Shown: piece after piece, positions 37,380 through 46,310 of the stretch
Numbering within the stretch: the first letter of the stretch is position 1
Layout: every line of letters starts with the position of its first letter
NCBI RefSeq assembly: GCF_017303295.1
Contig: NZ_JAFKOK010000013.1
Location: 1 to 64,000 of the forward strand
Source: Rhodobacter sp. NTK016B
GTDB taxonomy: Bacteria > Pseudomonadota > Alphaproteobacteria > Rhodobacterales > Rhodobacteraceae
DNA: 64,000 nucleotides
Direction of reading: 5' to 3'
Program-made: the position numbers and the translations under genes
The notes under the pieces: model-generated
Seen by the model: the letters and a program-made list of their open reading frames with translations, nothing else
What the model was told of the DNA's origin: nothing
The model's database searches: none

Positions 37380-38795
37380 TCACGCGTCGTAGATCCGACG
37401 CATCGTCGCGCGATGTTCGGCCAGCGCGGCGCCGATGTCGATGCGCGTGAAGGCCCCGTCAGCGACAACCTGTACGCCGTTGATGAAGGATTGATCAACC
37501 TTGAACGGGCCGCACATCACCATGGCGGCCAGCGGATCGCGCTCGGCCCCGGCCAGCCCGATCTGATTGAGGTTCATGGCGATGATATCGGCGGATTTGC
37601 CCGGCGCGATCTGGCCGATATCGTCGCGCCCCAGAAGCGCCGCGCCGCCGCGCGTGGCCATCCACAACGCTTCGCGCGTGGACATGGCGGTGGGCGTGCC
37701 GCCGAAACCACCCCGTCCGCCGGGCTGGGCGCTGAGATAGCGGTCGGGGGCCACACGCTGCAGGTATTGCGCGAAGCGAGCCTCGAGGAACATGTTGGAC
37801 GTGTCGTTCGAGGCCGAGCCATCGACGCCCAGCCCGACCACAACGCCCGCATCCAGCATTTCGCGCGCGCGCATGATGCCCAGCCCGCAGCGCATATGCG
37901 CCGAGGGGCAGAAGGTCGCGCCGGTGCCGGTTTCGGCAAAATGCCGGATCTCGTCATCATTGAGGAAGATCGCATGGGCGAACCATACATCCGGCCCCAG
38001 CCAGCCCACGCTTTCGGCGAACCCGACCGAGCGCATGCCGTACATCTCCTGGCAATAGACCTCTTCGTCCAGCACCTCGGCGATATGGGAATGCAGCCGC
38101 ACGCCGGTATGGCGGCGTGCCAGCGCGGCGGCGTCCTTCATCAGTTGCGGCGTCACCGAGAAGGGCGAGCAAGGCGCCAGCACGATCCGCGTCATCGCGT
38201 GATCGGCCGTGTCGTGATGGCGGCCGATCAGGCGCTCCATATCGGTCAGGATCGCGTCCTCGTCCTCGACGCAGCTATCGGGCGGCAGCCCGCCCTTGCT
38301 TTCACCGCGCGACATGGCGCCCCGGGCGGCGTGAAAACGCATCCCCATCTCGCCCGCGACCTCGATACAGGTATCGAGCCGGAAATCGCCGGGCATGATA
38401 TACAGGTGATCCGAGGTCGTCGTGCAGCCCGAATGGATCAGTTCGGCCATCGCCATGCGCGACGACACGCGGTTCGCGTCGTCGTCGAGCCGTGCCCAGA
38501 TCGGGTACAGCGTCTTGAGCCAGACAAAAAGCGGATCGTCCTGCACCATCACCCGCGTGAGGTTCTGGTAGAAGTGGTGATGCGTGTTCACCATGCCAGG
38601 CATGACGACATGATCGGTCAGGTCGATCACGCGGTCGGCGCCTGCCCCGACCTCGGCCAGCTCGGCATCGGTGCCGACGGCAGCAATGACATTGCCGTCG
38701 ATCAGGACCGAAGCCCCGGTGATCTCTCGCCCCGCCTGCCCGCCCGCATCGTCGAACGTGGCGAGATGGGCGATGTTTTTCAGAAGCGTTTTCAT
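37380..38795 (-). CDS. 8-oxoguanine deaminase-like amidohydrolase
   Basis: A 471-residue amidohydrolase. It shows NTHHHFYQNLTRVM near residue 72, which is the form found in 8-oxoguanine deaminases, then LAPCSPFSVTPQLM, HSHIAE, WFAHAIFLNDDEI, FCPSAHMRCGLGI and the metal aspartate in GLGVDGSASND. Such enzymes convert 8-oxoguanine to urate. The start overlaps the permease stop by ATGA, placing it in the transporter operon. Related chloro-triazine or isocytosine deaminase activities in the same subgroup cannot be excluded. Confidence 0.82.
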   Translation of the reverse strand: MKTLLKNIAHLATFDDAGGQAGREITGASVLIDGNVIAAVGTDAELAEVGAGADRVIDLTDHVVMPGMVNTHHHFYQNLTRVMVQDDPLFVWLKTLYPIWARLDDDANRVSSRMAMAELIHSGCTTTSDHLYIMPGDFRLDTCIEVAGEMGMRFHAARGAMSRGESKGGLPPDSCVEDEDAILTDMERLIGRHHDTADHAMTRIVLAPCSPFSVTPQLMKDAAALARRHTGVRLHSHIAEVLDEEVYCQEMYGMRSVGFAESVGWLGPDVWFAHAIFLNDDEIRHFAETGTGATFCPSAHMRCGLGIMRAREMLDAGVVVGLGVDGSASNDTSNMFLEARFAQYLQRVAPDRYLSAQPGGRGGFGGTPTAMSTREALWMATRGGAALLGRDDIGQIAPGKSADIIAMNLNQIGLAGAERDPLAAMVMCGPFKVDQSFINGVQVVADGAFTRIDIGAALAEHRATMRRIYDA

Positions 38796-39727
38796 CGTGT
38801 GTCCCGGAAATAGGGGGTCGACAGCGCGGCGGGTGCGGCCATCATCCGGCGCATCCGCTGCCATGCGATCACCGGCAGAATGATCAGCGCGATGGTGCCG
38901 AGATAGGGCAGCATCGACAAGATCGGCGCGGCGATGGGCCAGTTGCGAGCCTGCCCGACGAAACCGAGCGCGGTGACGAAGCCGAAGAGCAGCGCGGCGC
39001 CCGCAGCATTGATGGGCCGGAAGCCCGCGAAGATGACCAGCGCGACGGCGATCCAGCCGCGTCCGGCGACCACGCCTTCGGACCATGACGGCACGAAAGC
39101 CAGCGTCAGATAGGCGCCCGACCCCGCCGCCATTGCGGCACCGATCGCGGTGTACCAGAAGCGATAGGCCATGACGTTCAGCCCCGCCGCATCGGCCGCC
39201 GCCGGGTTTTCACCCACCGCGCGCATATTGAGACCGTGCCGGGTGCGGAACATCAGCCAGTGCAGGAACAACGGCACGATCAGGAAGATCACGTAGACAA
39301 GGATATTGTGCTGAAAGAACGCGCGCCCGAAGAACGGCAGATCCGACAGGATCGGGATGTCGAGCGGACGAAAGATCGCGGGCGCGGGCGTGCCGGAATA
39401 GGCCTTGCCGACCGTGGCGGCCATGCCGGTGCCGATGAGCGTCAGCGCCAGCCCCGACAGCACCTGATTGGCGCGGATGATCACGGTGGCAAAGGCAAAG
39501 ACCATGCCGACCGCCAGTCCGACCGCCAGCGCGGCCAGAAAACCCAGCCAAGGCGTGGTGGTGGCGACGACCACGGCGATCCCGGTGACGGCGCCCAGCG
39601 CCATCAGCCCCTCGACCCCCAGATTGACGACGCCCACGCGTTCGGCCAGCACCTCGCCCAGCGCGGCCAGCGCCAGAACACCGCCCGCAAGAAAGGCCGT
39701 CTGGATAAGACCTGCGATGATGTCCAT
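38792..39727 (-). CDS. Nucleoside/purine-type ABC transporter permease (second subunit)
   Basis: A 311-residue inner-membrane permease of the BPD_transp_2 family found with BMP-type binding proteins. It starts MDIIAGLIQTAFLAGGVLALAALGEVLAERVGVVNLGVEGLM, the usual N-terminus of the YufQ-like subunit, and has about eight hydrophobic helices. EVLAERVGVVNLGVEG and AVGENPAAADAAGLNV are typical. It begins two bases after the stop of the partner permease gene and overlaps the deaminase gene. Confidence 0.93.
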   Translation of the reverse strand: MDIIAGLIQTAFLAGGVLALAALGEVLAERVGVVNLGVEGLMALGAVTGIAVVVATTTPWLGFLAALAVGLAVGMVFAFATVIIRANQVLSGLALTLIGTGMAATVGKAYSGTPAPAIFRPLDIPILSDLPFFGRAFFQHNILVYVIFLIVPLFLHWLMFRTRHGLNMRAVGENPAAADAAGLNVMAYRFWYTAIGAAMAAGSGAYLTLAFVPSWSEGVVAGRGWIAVALVIFAGFRPINAAGAALLFGFVTALGFVGQARNWPIAAPILSMLPYLGTIALIILPVIAWQRMRRMMAAPAALSTPYFRDTR

Positions 39728-39729
39728 GC

Positions 39730-40779
39730 TTAGTTTCTCCCTTCCAGGCGCCGCAGCCGGTAATGCGCCAACTCGTCGCCGATCGCGGCGAAAAGCAGGA
39801 TCAGACCGGTCATCGCCAGCACGGTGTTGGTGGTCAGGCCCTGCGTCTGCATGACGATGCCGCCATTCAGGATCACCGCCATCAGAAAGGCCGAGGCGAT
39901 CACGCCCAGCGGCGCGGCCCGCGCCAGAACGGCCACCATGATGCCCAGATACCCGTAATTGTTGGAAATTCCGCCCTGAAGACGGCCTACCGTGCCCGCG
40001 ACTTCCATCACACCGCCCAGCCCGGCAAGGGCGCCCGACAGCAACATGACCGCGATCAGGTGACGGCGCACGGGCATTCCCGCGTAACGCGCCGATCCCG
40101 CATTCGAGCCCGCCATGCGCACCTCGTAGCCCCAGCGGGTGACGCTGAAGATCACGGCCAGCACGACCGCCAGACCCAGCGCGATGGGCAGGCCCCAGTG
40201 AACGATACCCCAGACCTCGGGCAGACGGACGGGCAGTCGCGCGGTGGTGGCCAATGCCCGCCCCGACGGGTCAAGCCACGGCCCGGTGGCGACATAATAG
40301 ACCAGCAAAAGCGCCACGAAGTTCAAAAGCAACGTGGTGATCAGCTCGCTTACATCAGCATAGGCGCGCGCGAGGGTGGGCACGAGGATCCACAGCGCCC
40401 CGCCCAGCGCGCCCGCCGCGATCATCGCGGGCAACAGCGCCCAGTCCGGGCCCGGCACGAAAAGCGCGATCCCGGCGGCACAAAGCGCACCGATATTGAA
40501 CTGACCTTCGGCGCCGATATTCCACGCACCGATCCGCAGGCCCACCGCGACGGCAAGCCCGGTGAACAGCAGCGGCGAAAAGAGCAGGCCCAGATCCTCG
40601 AGCCCGAAGGACGAGCCGAACGTGGCGCTCAGCACCTGTGCGGCAAGGTCGATCGGGTCGATCCCGGCCATGGCCATCATCAGCGCCGTCACCGCCAGAG
40701 CCAGAAGCACCGACAGAACCCGCGCGGCGAAGGCTTTCCACGGCGGGGCGGAATGCAGGCGTTGCAGTTTCAGCCTCAT
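39730..40779 (-). CDS. Nucleoside/purine-type ABC transporter permease (first subunit)
   Basis: A 349-residue permease of the BPD_transp_2 family (YufP-like). It has about nine hydrophobic segments and the conserved cytoplasmic-face motif IGAWNIGAEGQFNIGALCAAG. Later conserved pieces are AGSNAGSARYAGMPV and ALAGLGGVMEVAG. The start overlaps the stop of the ATPase gene by ATGA. With the second permease it forms the membrane part of the importer. Confidence 0.93.
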   Translation of the reverse strand: MRLKLQRLHSAPPWKAFAARVLSVLLALAVTALMMAMAGIDPIDLAAQVLSATFGSSFGLEDLGLLFSPLLFTGLAVAVGLRIGAWNIGAEGQFNIGALCAAGIALFVPGPDWALLPAMIAAGALGGALWILVPTLARAYADVSELITTLLLNFVALLLVYYVATGPWLDPSGRALATTARLPVRLPEVWGIVHWGLPIALGLAVVLAVIFSVTRWGYEVRMAGSNAGSARYAGMPVRRHLIAVMLLSGALAGLGGVMEVAGTVGRLQGGISNNYGYLGIMVAVLARAAPLGVIASAFLMAVILNGGIVMQTQGLTTNTVLAMTGLILLFAAIGDELAHYRLRRLEGRN

Positions 40780-42338
40780 GCCGCGACCTCCGCTTGCGGA
40801 CCGCGCTGGCCGCCCATCATCAGGCCGATCTCGTCGATATCGGCCTGTTCACCCTCGACCACGCCCATGATCTGGCCGTGGAACATGACCGCGATACGGT
40901 CCGACAGGTTCAGCAATTCTTCCAGTTCCTCAGAGACCAGAACCACCGCGACGCCCTGATCGCGCAGTTCGGTGAAATAGCGCATCATCGTGTTGATCGC
41001 GCCGACATCGAGCCCGCGCGACGGATAGGCCGCGACCAGAACGCGCGAAGCAATCCGCATCTCGCGCCGCGCGACCAGCCGTTGCTGGTTCCCGCCCGAC
41101 AGGTTGCGCACCGGCATGGCGAAATCGGGGACCATGACCTCGGCGATGGCGGCGATCTTTTCAGCCAGCGCCCGCGCCGCGCGCGGCATGTACCACGGCC
41201 CGCGCGACACGGGCGGCTGGCGATATTCGCGCAGCACGGTGTTGTCGGTCACCGACAAAGCGGGGGCCAGACCCGAGCCGAGCCGGTCTTCGGGTATATG
41301 CCCGACCCCGAGCGCGGCCACCTTGCGCGGACCCAGCGGCGCGATGTCGTCGCCGTCCAGCAAGACCCGGCCCTTGTCGGGCGTGGCAAGCCCGGTGAGC
41401 ACCTGACACAGCTCGCGCTGGCCATTGCCCGCGACCCCGGCCACGCCCAGAATCTCGCCCGCGCGAAGCTGCAGCGACACATCTGTGAGCCGCCCTTTCA
41501 GCGTCACGCCGTCAAGCGTGAGCACCGGCGCCCCGGGCCCGGCGACGCCCTCAGTGCGTGTGCGCATGTCGCTGAGCACGATCTCGCGCCCGACCATTTT
41601 CTGCGCGAGCGAGCGTTCGGTGCAGGCCTCGGCCCATTCGGTCGCGACCTTGCGCCCCTGCCGCAGAATGGTGATGCGGTCGGCGATTTCGAGCACTTCG
41701 TCGAGCTTGTGAGAAATGAAGATCACCGCGTTGCCGCGCGCGACGAAGGCCCGCAGCGCGACGAACAGCTCCTGCGCCTCGGCAGGGGTCAGGACGGCGG
41801 TGGGCTCGTCAAGGATCAACACCTTGGCATCGCGCGACAGCACGCGCAGGATCTCGACGCGCTGTTGCTCGCCCGTCGACAGGTCGTCGACCGTGGCGCC
41901 CGGATCGACCGCCAGACCCAGCTTATGCGACAGATCGGCGGTGCGCTGTTCGAGCACCGAGCGATGGATGCGGGCGGGCGTATCCGCCCAGCCCAGATGC
42001 ACGTTCTCGGCCACGGTAAAGGCCTTCACCAGTTTGAAATGCTGGTGCACCATGCCGATCCCGGCGGCGATGGCGTCTTGCGGGGCGGTAAAGACGCGGG
42101 CATAGCCGCCCACATGGATTTCGCCCGCCTCGGGCTGATAAATGCCCGTCAGCACGTTCATCAGCGTGGATTTTCCCGCGCCGTTCTCGCCCAGAAGCGC
42201 GTGAATTTCGCCGGGGAAGACCTCGAGCGACACGTTCTTGTTGGCGATCACGCCGGGAAACACCTTGTCGATGCCGTGGAGCGCCACCAAAGGCGGCGCT
42301 CCGGCATCCAGCCCCAACCGTTGCCGGATATCCGTCAT
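40776..42338 (-). CDS. Nucleoside/purine-type ABC transporter ATPase (double domain)
   Basis: A 520-residue protein with two ABC domains, like RbsA, XylG and YufO. The first has GENGAGKST, GMVHQHFKLV, LSTGEQQRVEI and LILDEPTAVLTP. The second is degenerate in its P-loop (GVAGNGQRELCQ) but keeps LSGGNQQRLVARRE, as is normal for this family. I chose MTDIRQRLGL as the start, because the longer frame overlaps the binding-protein gene and adds an arginine-rich leader. It begins five bases after the binding-protein stop. Confidence 0.93.
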   Translation of the reverse strand: MTDIRQRLGLDAGAPPLVALHGIDKVFPGVIANKNVSLEVFPGEIHALLGENGAGKSTLMNVLTGIYQPEAGEIHVGGYARVFTAPQDAIAAGIGMVHQHFKLVKAFTVAENVHLGWADTPARIHRSVLEQRTADLSHKLGLAVDPGATVDDLSTGEQQRVEILRVLSRDAKVLILDEPTAVLTPAEAQELFVALRAFVARGNAVIFISHKLDEVLEIADRITILRQGRKVATEWAEACTERSLAQKMVGREIVLSDMRTRTEGVAGPGAPVLTLDGVTLKGRLTDVSLQLRAGEILGVAGVAGNGQRELCQVLTGLATPDKGRVLLDGDDIAPLGPRKVAALGVGHIPEDRLGSGLAPALSVTDNTVLREYRQPPVSRGPWYMPRAARALAEKIAAIAEVMVPDFAMPVRNLSGGNQQRLVARREMRIASRVLVAAYPSRGLDVGAINTMMRYFTELRDQGVAVVLVSEELEELLNLSDRIAVMFHGQIMGVVEGEQADIDEIGLMMGGQRGPQAEVAA

Positions 42339-42343
42339 CGTCT

Positions 42344-43462
42344 TCAGCCGTCGACGCCGGTGACGCCTTCGATGGACCAGTTCCATTCGTAGAGTTCGCG
42401 CTCGGTCATCGTATGACCGGCGGGGACGCGAATGGTGCCCGTGTTGTCCTTCATCTCGCCGACGAAGGGCGTCCAGCCGCCGAGCATCTGCTCACGCACC
42501 GCGTCGGCCTGCGCCGCGACCTCGGTCGGCACCGACTGGCCCCAGGCATCGCGATCGACGCCCTGACCCAGCGGCAGGATGTCTTCGGTCGGCGTCCATT
42601 CCCCGGCAAGGCGACGGCGCACCTGCTCGACATACCACGCCCCGAAATCGACGACGATCGACGAGATGTAGGCTTCCGGGCCATAGCGGCGGATATCGGT
42701 GTTCCACATCACCGCCTTGACGCCGCGCGCCTCGGCGACCTGCAGATAGGCGGCCTCGTCCATGATACCGAACAGCACATCGGCGCCATTGTCGATCAGC
42801 GCGGTGCCCGCCTGCGCGGCGGCCTGCGGATCGAACCACGAGTTGATGACGATGGCCTGCAAAGTGGCGTCCGGCTTGACCGTGCGCGCGCCCATCAGGA
42901 AGGCGTTGGTGCCCGAGTAGACCGAAGGGACCGGGAACGAGGCGACATAGCCCAGCTTGCCGGTTTCCGACATCAGGCCCGCAGCGACACCGGCGATATA
43001 GGACGGATACCAGTGCTGGACGTAATAGGTGCCCATATTCGGCAACGTGGTACGGCCGTCGCATTCATAGAACGCCACGTCGGGGGCGCGGTCGGCAACG
43101 TCATAGAGGAAGTCGCCATAGTTCGAGTTCACGAAGACCATGTTCGCGCCCTCGCCCACCATGCGGCGCAGGATGCGGCTGGCATCGGCCGAATAGGGCA
43201 GGTTCTCGACATAGGTGGTGGTGAGTTCGGGGAAAGCCGCCTCGACCGCCTGACGGCCCTGATCATGCGCCCAGGTCCAGCCCTCATCGGCGGTGGGACC
43301 GACATAGGCGAAAGAGATCTTGGCGTCGGCCTCGGCCACCGGGGGCAGCGCGGTCTGCGCACGAGCGGGACGGATCAGGCCGGTTTTCGGCAAGATCAGA
43401 CCCGCACCCGCGGCGGCGCCCATGTTAAGAAAGCCACGCCGGGAAAGGTGTCGGATGTTCAT
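42344..43462 (-). CDS. BMP-family (PnrA/TmpC-like) Tat-exported solute-binding protein
   Basis: A 372-residue periplasmic binding protein of the basic membrane protein family, whose characterised members bind nucleosides or purines. The N-terminus is a twin-arginine signal SRRGFLNMGAAAGAGLIL. Mature segments typical of the family are ISFAYVGPTADEGWTWAHDQGRQ, YYVQHWYPSYIAG and GADVLFGIMDEAAY. It is the first gene of a seven-gene operon and is transcribed from the divergent control region that also carries a LysR-type dyad. Confidence 0.92.
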   Translation of the reverse strand: MNIRHLSRRGFLNMGAAAGAGLILPKTGLIRPARAQTALPPVAEADAKISFAYVGPTADEGWTWAHDQGRQAVEAAFPELTTTYVENLPYSADASRILRRMVGEGANMVFVNSNYGDFLYDVADRAPDVAFYECDGRTTLPNMGTYYVQHWYPSYIAGVAAGLMSETGKLGYVASFPVPSVYSGTNAFLMGARTVKPDATLQAIVINSWFDPQAAAQAGTALIDNGADVLFGIMDEAAYLQVAEARGVKAVMWNTDIRRYGPEAYISSIVVDFGAWYVEQVRRRLAGEWTPTEDILPLGQGVDRDAWGQSVPTEVAAQADAVREQMLGGWTPFVGEMKDNTGTIRVPAGHTMTERELYEWNWSIEGVTGVDG

Positions 43463-43790
43463 CTTCAATATCTCCGCTGTATAGGGCCTCTTGGCGGGCC
43501 TGGGATGGACCTGCGGCACTGCAGCATGAAGAGCCGACAGGCCCTTTGCAGGCGCAGAATCGAGCCTTGCAGAATGCAATCGTTGCGAATAGGCGCTAAA
43601 TTTCGTGGCACTTGTTGCGCTGAAAGCAACACTTGACGCGGCGCCGTTTCCCGTCCCTTACTGATTCCGCACTGCAGCACGATAGCCGGCCCCGGTGGGT
43701 TCACCCCCCGACTCCGGCACCCCGCCTGCGACGCGCCCCAGTTCCGGCCCGGATCCTGTCTGGACCCGCGCCCCATTGATCGGAGCCCGC
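43463..43790. promoter_or_regulatory. Divergent control region of the two purine-type operons
   Basis: 328 bases with no gene, between the BMP-type operon (minus) and the Rieske operon (plus). It is relatively AT-rich in its centre and holds a TGTTGC-N7-GCAACA dyad at 43613-43631, plus extra half-site-like motifs TTGC-N5-GCAA (43567-43579) and TGCAATCGTTGCGA (43575-43588). Both operons probably start here. I could not assign -35/-10 boxes with confidence. Confidence 0.7.
43613..43631. promoter_or_regulatory. LysR-type operator dyad TGTTGC-N7-GCAACA, site 1
   Basis: A perfect inverted repeat with a T-N11-A core, the LysR-family binding form. The same twelve symmetric bases with the same spacing recur at 46311-46329, just after the lysR gene. 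Two matching dyads make the 45385 LysR protein the probable binder. Confidence 0.7.
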
Positions 43791-44087
43791 ATGACCGCCC
43801 GCATGACCGACCGTGTCATTCTGGAATTCACCGGCACGCTGACGCCGGCCAGCATGGACGCGTTCGCACATCATCGGGCGCAGCGGCTGACGCTTGATCT
43901 GGAGATCCTCGAATCGACGCCCGCGCGGATGCGGCTGGCGGTGGGCGGCCCGGTTGACCTGACCGATGCGTTCGAGATGGCGCTCAGCCTCGGGCCCGCA
44001 GACAGCCTGATCCTTGAGGTCAGGCGCAACAGCAATGACGGCCCGCGGCTGGACGACGCGGCACCGAACAGAGGAATGACGCAATGA
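43791..44087 (+). CDS. Acylphosphatase-like small protein
   Basis: A 98-residue protein at the head of the plus-strand operon, with CGGAG six bases before the ATG. The pattern of strands and helices (VILEFTGTLTPASMDAFAHHRAQRL, then LAVGGPVDLTDAFEMALSLGP, then DSLILEV) resembles acylphosphatase, including the terminal GP. The catalytic GxVQGVxFR arginine and the asparagine are absent, so it would not be an active acylphosphatase. Its stop overlaps the Rieske gene start (ATGA). I suspect a structural or assembly role for the split oxygenase; the fold assignment is tentative. Confidence 0.5.
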   Translation: MTARMTDRVILEFTGTLTPASMDAFAHHRAQRLTLDLEILESTPARMRLAVGGPVDLTDAFEMALSLGPADSLILEVRRNSNDGPRLDDAAPNRGMTQ

Positions 44088-44731
44088 GTATCAATGGCTG
44101 GTTCCCGCTGGCATTGTCGGACGCGATCACCGCAGGCAGCTCGGCAGGCGCGATCGTGAAGGGCTTGGAAGTCGTCGTGTGGCGCGACGATGCGGGCAAT
44201 GCACATGCATGGGAAGACCGCTGCCCGCATCGCGGCATGAAGATGAGCTTCGGCTTCGTACGCGGCGATCATATCGCGTGCCTCTATCACGGCTGGCAAT
44301 ACGGCGTGGACGGTCAATGTCAGAAGATCCCCGCGCATCCCGAACTCGACGTGCCCAAAAGCATCTGCGTCAACACCTATGGCGCCGCCGAGGCGGGCGG
44401 CATGATCTGGGCCGCACTGGGCGAGGCCGGCGACGCCCCCACCCTGCCCGACGCGACCGCCGTGCGCAGCCTCTATATCGAGGTGCCGCTCAACACCGCG
44501 CTGGCCGCCCTGCCCTCGGCCGTTGGCGCCAAGGGGTTCACGCCCGAAGGGCCTGTCGCGCGGCTGGACAGCCGCTGGGGCATGCTGCTTGTCGGCCTGC
44601 AGGAAATCGGCGAGACCAGCTGCGCGCTGCATATCGCCGTTGCAGGACGCGCAACGCCCGAAACCTGCGCGCAGATCGCCATGGCCGCCGCGCGCCTGCG
44701 CGATGACGTCGAAGCCGGAGTTGCCGCATGA
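44084..44731 (+). CDS. Stand-alone Rieske [2Fe-2S] protein of a split oxygenase
   Basis: A 215-residue protein whose N-terminal 115 residues are the Rieske domain of ring-hydroxylating oxygenases: ligands C47 and H49 in DRCPHRG, then C66 and H69 in CLYHGWQ, spaced C-x-H-x16-C-x2-H. There is no mononuclear-iron motif. The C-terminal 90 residues are a short alpha/beta tail of unknown role. It should carry electrons from a reductase encoded elsewhere to the two Rieske-less catalytic subunits (36504 and 50473). It overlaps both neighbours by ATGA, including the GST-like gene. In NdmCDE the extra Rieske is part of the NdmD reductase; here it is separate. Confidence 0.85.
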   Translation: MSINGWFPLALSDAITAGSSAGAIVKGLEVVVWRDDAGNAHAWEDRCPHRGMKMSFGFVRGDHIACLYHGWQYGVDGQCQKIPAHPELDVPKSICVNTYGAAEAGGMIWAALGEAGDAPTLPDATAVRSLYIEVPLNTALAALPSAVGAKGFTPEGPVARLDSRWGMLLVGLQEIGETSCALHIAVAGRATPETCAQIAMAAARLRDDVEAGVAA

Positions 44732-45360
44732 CCGACCCCGTTCTCTACAATTACGATCTCGATATCGACTGCTACACGGTGCGGATGATTGCGGGCTGTC
44801 TGGGCATCGCGCTAGAGCTGCGCAATGTCGACATGTTCCCCGGCAACGAACATCTCAGCCCCGAGATGCTGGCGCTCAACCCGCAGGGCCGCCTGCCGGT
44901 TCTGGTCGAAGACTCGCTGGTCCTGACGCAGCCGCTGTCGATCATTCTGCATCTGGCCGAAACCCGGTGTCCCGAACATCCGCTGCTCCCGACCGATCCC
45001 GGGATCGGCGCGCGGATGCTGGACTGGATGACCTTCGCCGCGCGTGAAATGGGTGTTGCCGGCGCGGCGCGCGCCACGGCGATGCTGGGCGCGCCCGGCG
45101 ATCTGGACGCCCTGCGCGCGCAGGCCCGCCGCGCGCTTCGGCTGGTCGACGATCACCTGACGCTGCAGGGCTTCAAGGGGCTGGGCTTTGTGGCCGGGCC
45201 CGAGGTAACGCTGGCCGATCTGATGCTGTTCCCGCCCTTTGCCCTGTCGCGCGATTTCGGCATCGACCACGATGCCTTCCCGGCGCTGCGCAACTGGGCG
45301 CGGCGCGTGCGCAAGACCAAGGGCTTTTCGACCATGCCGGGCATTCCGGACTATCACTGA
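44728..45360 (+). CDS. GST-like protein (NdmE-like structural partner)
   Basis: A 210-residue glutathione S-transferase fold: thioredoxin-like N-terminal domain with the cis-proline loop NPQGRLPVLV, and helical C-terminal domain with VTLADLMLFPPF. The position that normally binds the gamma-glutamyl group (Q/E followed by Ser) reads TQPLSII, with proline instead of serine, so glutathione binding is doubtful. Translationally coupled to the Rieske gene. In Pseudomonas putida CBB5, the GST-like NdmE is a structural member of the N7-demethylase complex, so I infer the same role here. Confidence 0.8.
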   Translation: MTDPVLYNYDLDIDCYTVRMIAGCLGIALELRNVDMFPGNEHLSPEMLALNPQGRLPVLVEDSLVLTQPLSIILHLAETRCPEHPLLPTDPGIGARMLDWMTFAAREMGVAGAARATAMLGAPGDLDALRAQARRALRLVDDHLTLQGFKGLGFVAGPEVTLADLMLFPPFALSRDFGIDHDAFPALRNWARRVRKTKGFSTMPGIPDYH

Positions 45361-45384
45361 CCGGATCACGCCCGGAGAGTTTTC

Positions 45385-46305
45385 ATGGACCTGCACCGCG
45401 TCGGCCTGCTTTCGAGCCGCGTGCACAATTTCACCACCGTGGTGCGGCTCGGATCCATCCGGGCCGCTGCCAAGGCGCTCAATGTCGCGCCCTCGTCGAT
45501 CAGCCGCACGATCAAGCAGCTTGAGGACGATCTGGCCGCGCCGCTGTTCCAACGCTCGCAACAGCGGCTGAAGCTGACCTCGGCGGGCGAGCTTTTATAT
45601 TACCACATCCGCCAATCGACGGGCGAGTTGAACCGCGCCCTGACCGAGATCGCCGACCTTCAGGGCCTGCATCGCGGCACCGTCACGCTGGCCACCGTGG
45701 AAAGCGCCGCGCGGGGCTTCGTGCCCGAGGTGATGGCGGGCTACTGGGTGCGCCACCCCGAGATCACCGTCGATATGAACGTGATGACCTCGTCGGATGC
45801 GGCCAATGCCGTGGCGCAGGGCGACGCCGATCTGGCCATGGTTTTCGACACCCGCCCGCCCCGCAATACGCGGCGCATCGCCTCGCTGTCGCTGCCGCTG
45901 GGCGTGATGGTCGCGCCGGGCAGCCGTCTTGCACGCAAGGAAACGCTTCGGGTGTTCGACCTGACCGGCGAGCGGGTGATCTTGTCGGATTCAAGCCTGA
46001 CATTGGGCTGGTCGGTCGAAGATGCGCTGGCGGGCTCTTTCGTCGAGTTTTCGCGCCGCGCACGGTCGAACTCGATCACCCTGATGATCGATCTGGCGCG
46101 ACGGGGGCTGGGCACGATCCTGCAAACCCGTATCGGCGCCGAGCAGGAACTCGAACGCGGCGACCTTGTGTTCATCCCCCTCAGCGACCCGCAGCTAAAG
46201 CCCCGCCGCCTGCATCTGATCGCCCGCCCGAAGGCGGAAATGTCCGAGGCCGCCTCGGCCCTCGAAGCGATGATCGCGGGCACGATGGAGCGTCTGAGCG
46301 GCTGA
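45385..46305 (+). CDS. LysR-family transcriptional regulator of the purine-type operons
   Basis: A 306-residue LysR regulator. The winged HTH lies at about residues 12-65 (LGSIRAAAKALNVAPSSISRTIKQLEDDLAAPLFQRS). The rest is a periplasmic-binding-like effector domain beginning GTVTLATVESAARGFVPEVM. It lies inside the plus-strand operon, between the GST-like and TPP-enzyme genes. TGTTGC-N7-GCAACA dyads lie directly after its stop and in the divergent control region, so it probably regulates both operons in response to a pathway metabolite. Confidence 0.9.
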   Translation: MDLHRVGLLSSRVHNFTTVVRLGSIRAAAKALNVAPSSISRTIKQLEDDLAAPLFQRSQQRLKLTSAGELLYYHIRQSTGELNRALTEIADLQGLHRGTVTLATVESAARGFVPEVMAGYWVRHPEITVDMNVMTSSDAANAVAQGDADLAMVFDTRPPRNTRRIASLSLPLGVMVAPGSRLARKETLRVFDLTGERVILSDSSLTLGWSVEDALAGSFVEFSRRARSNSITLMIDLARRGLGTILQTRIGAEQELERGDLVFIPLSDPQLKPRRLHLIARPKAEMSEAASALEAMIAGTMERLSG

Positions 46306-46310
46306 CCATC

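Noticed and set aside
36096-38813. A 905-codon plus-strand open frame across the deaminase and oxygenase genes
   Set aside because: It spans the junctions of real minus-strand genes and has no domain signature.
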